Assembly: GCA_051294375.1 (NCBI GenBank)
Contig: CM119264.1
Coordinates: 29,814,876 to 29,878,875 of the forward strand
Origin: Paraspadella gotoi
Taxonomy: Eukaryota > Chaetognatha
Reading direction: 5' to 3'
Length of the DNA: 64,000 bases
Shown: piece by piece, positions 63,189 to 64,000 of the stretch
Layout of the letters: every line of letters starts with the position of its first letter
Position numbering within the stretch: the stretch's first letter is position 1
The notes under the pieces: generated by a model
What the model was told of the DNA's origin: nothing
Databases searched by the model: none
What the model saw: only the letters and a program-made list of their open reading frames with translations
Position numbers and translations under genes: made by a program

Positions 63189-64000
63189 TTTCTTTTTTTT
63201 TTGGCTTCTAATTTCTTAGATTTCAATGTAAAATAATCTTAAACGCTTTTTTTTTTAAGAATTTTAAGAGAAACTTTTTCGTTTTCTCATTTTAACTTAA
63301 ATTTTAATTAAAGCAGAAGAGGAGACTTAACGGTGACCGATCAGATTACAAGAAATTGCTGTAATATTTTCTGTCAACAAAGAAGCTTTTTATTTAATTA
63401 TAATTCCAACCGATAATATTTATAATAATTTATATAATATATTAAAGCCGAGACTCAGAATCAATAGTTTCAATCAAAAACCTTTTAATCTTTTGTTGAA
63501 TGATTCTTACAACTACTAGCGCTTTATCTAAATTGATGAGGAAACTAAAAATAAACAGTTGAACATCGCCCGTTTCCTTAAGAAAAGTACACTGAGAAAA
63601 AAATATCATTGTTTGACGAATTAATTTTAAAAATTATTAAAAAATAAATATTAAATTTGACATATGAGTTACTGTAACTGTAAAGAATTTAAAAATAATA
63701 TATATTTTTTTTGTAAATATGCCTTTCAATACTGTTTATATACTGTGACTTATACCATCCGCCTGTGACAACCTTCGCCATGCCCCCTTCCCAATTCCCC
63801 TTACGCCAAATTCCACCATTTAAGCCAACCTTTACCACTACCACTTACCACACGCTTCCAGTCCACACTTCCCGACCATACTTCCTGCCCACACTTTCTC
63901 ACCTCTTCCAACCATTTCCTCTTCCTAATGGCGACTTCCACCTTCCCACACTTCCTACCCAGACTTCCTACCCACACTTTCTCACCTCTTCCAGCCACAT
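63189..64000. other. 5' flank of the minus-strand gene and start of a repeat
   Basis: AT-rich DNA to about 63760, the likely promoter side of the minus-strand gene. From about 63780 to the window edge there is a degenerate tandem repeat of CTTCCTACCCACACTTTCTC type. No gene seen. Confidence 0.5.

Overview
This is a eukaryotic, most likely invertebrate metazoan, draft-assembly window. Genes are split into short exons with GT-AG (and at least one GC-AG) introns. The content is a Src/FRK-type tyrosine kinase, an SLC23 transporter, multi-domain adenylate kinases, tRNA-derived SINEs, a hAT-like MITE and a BEL/Pao retrotransposon remnant. The sequence carries many single-base indels and N runs. Several 25-N or 100-N runs are flanked on both sides by near-copies of the same DNA, so part of the window is unresolved haplotype duplication rather than biology. 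Species cannot be named from sequence alone.

Layout. 1-225: tail of an unidentified + strand gene. 3086-8238: a complete ten-exon myristoylated SH3-SH2-tyrosine kinase. 9112-25530: a large + strand gene in which a HAD phosphatase of the phosphoglycolate/pyridoxal phosphatase type, with its catalytic residues lost, is joined in frame to three well-conserved adenylate kinase (AK) modules. Its first half appears twice (about 8.99-15.26 kb and 15.28-21.6 kb) around an N gap. 26703-37950: a second + strand gene with three decayed AK modules, carrying a tRNA-Thr(CGT) in an intron and two further gap-flanking duplications. 37951-49327: long AT-rich non-coding DNA with a MITE, microsatellites and a SINE. 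49328-53139: an SLC23-type ascorbate/nucleobase transporter. 53803-55623: the 3' part of a BEL/Pao pol region on the + strand. 53483-63188: a minus-strand gene for a low-complexity Thr/Pro/Arg/Gly-rich protein, broken by N gaps.

The most unusual structural theme is that tandem repeats start at splice sites. Three introns begin with minisatellites whose unit contains the last bases of the upstream exon plus the 5' splice site (53 bp after AK1, 59 bp after AK3, 26 bp in SLC23), and a minus-strand intron shows a short version. One intron ends in a minisatellite whose unit contains the polypyrimidine tract, AG and first bases of the downstream exon. Many (GA)n arrays start directly at donors and many (CT)n arrays run into acceptors, in the sense orientation of the host gene.

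Functionally, the two adjacent AK genes look like a pair: one with intact nucleotide-binding and catalytic motifs behind a dead phosphatase domain, the other with degenerate AK folds. Whether they form a complex is inference only.
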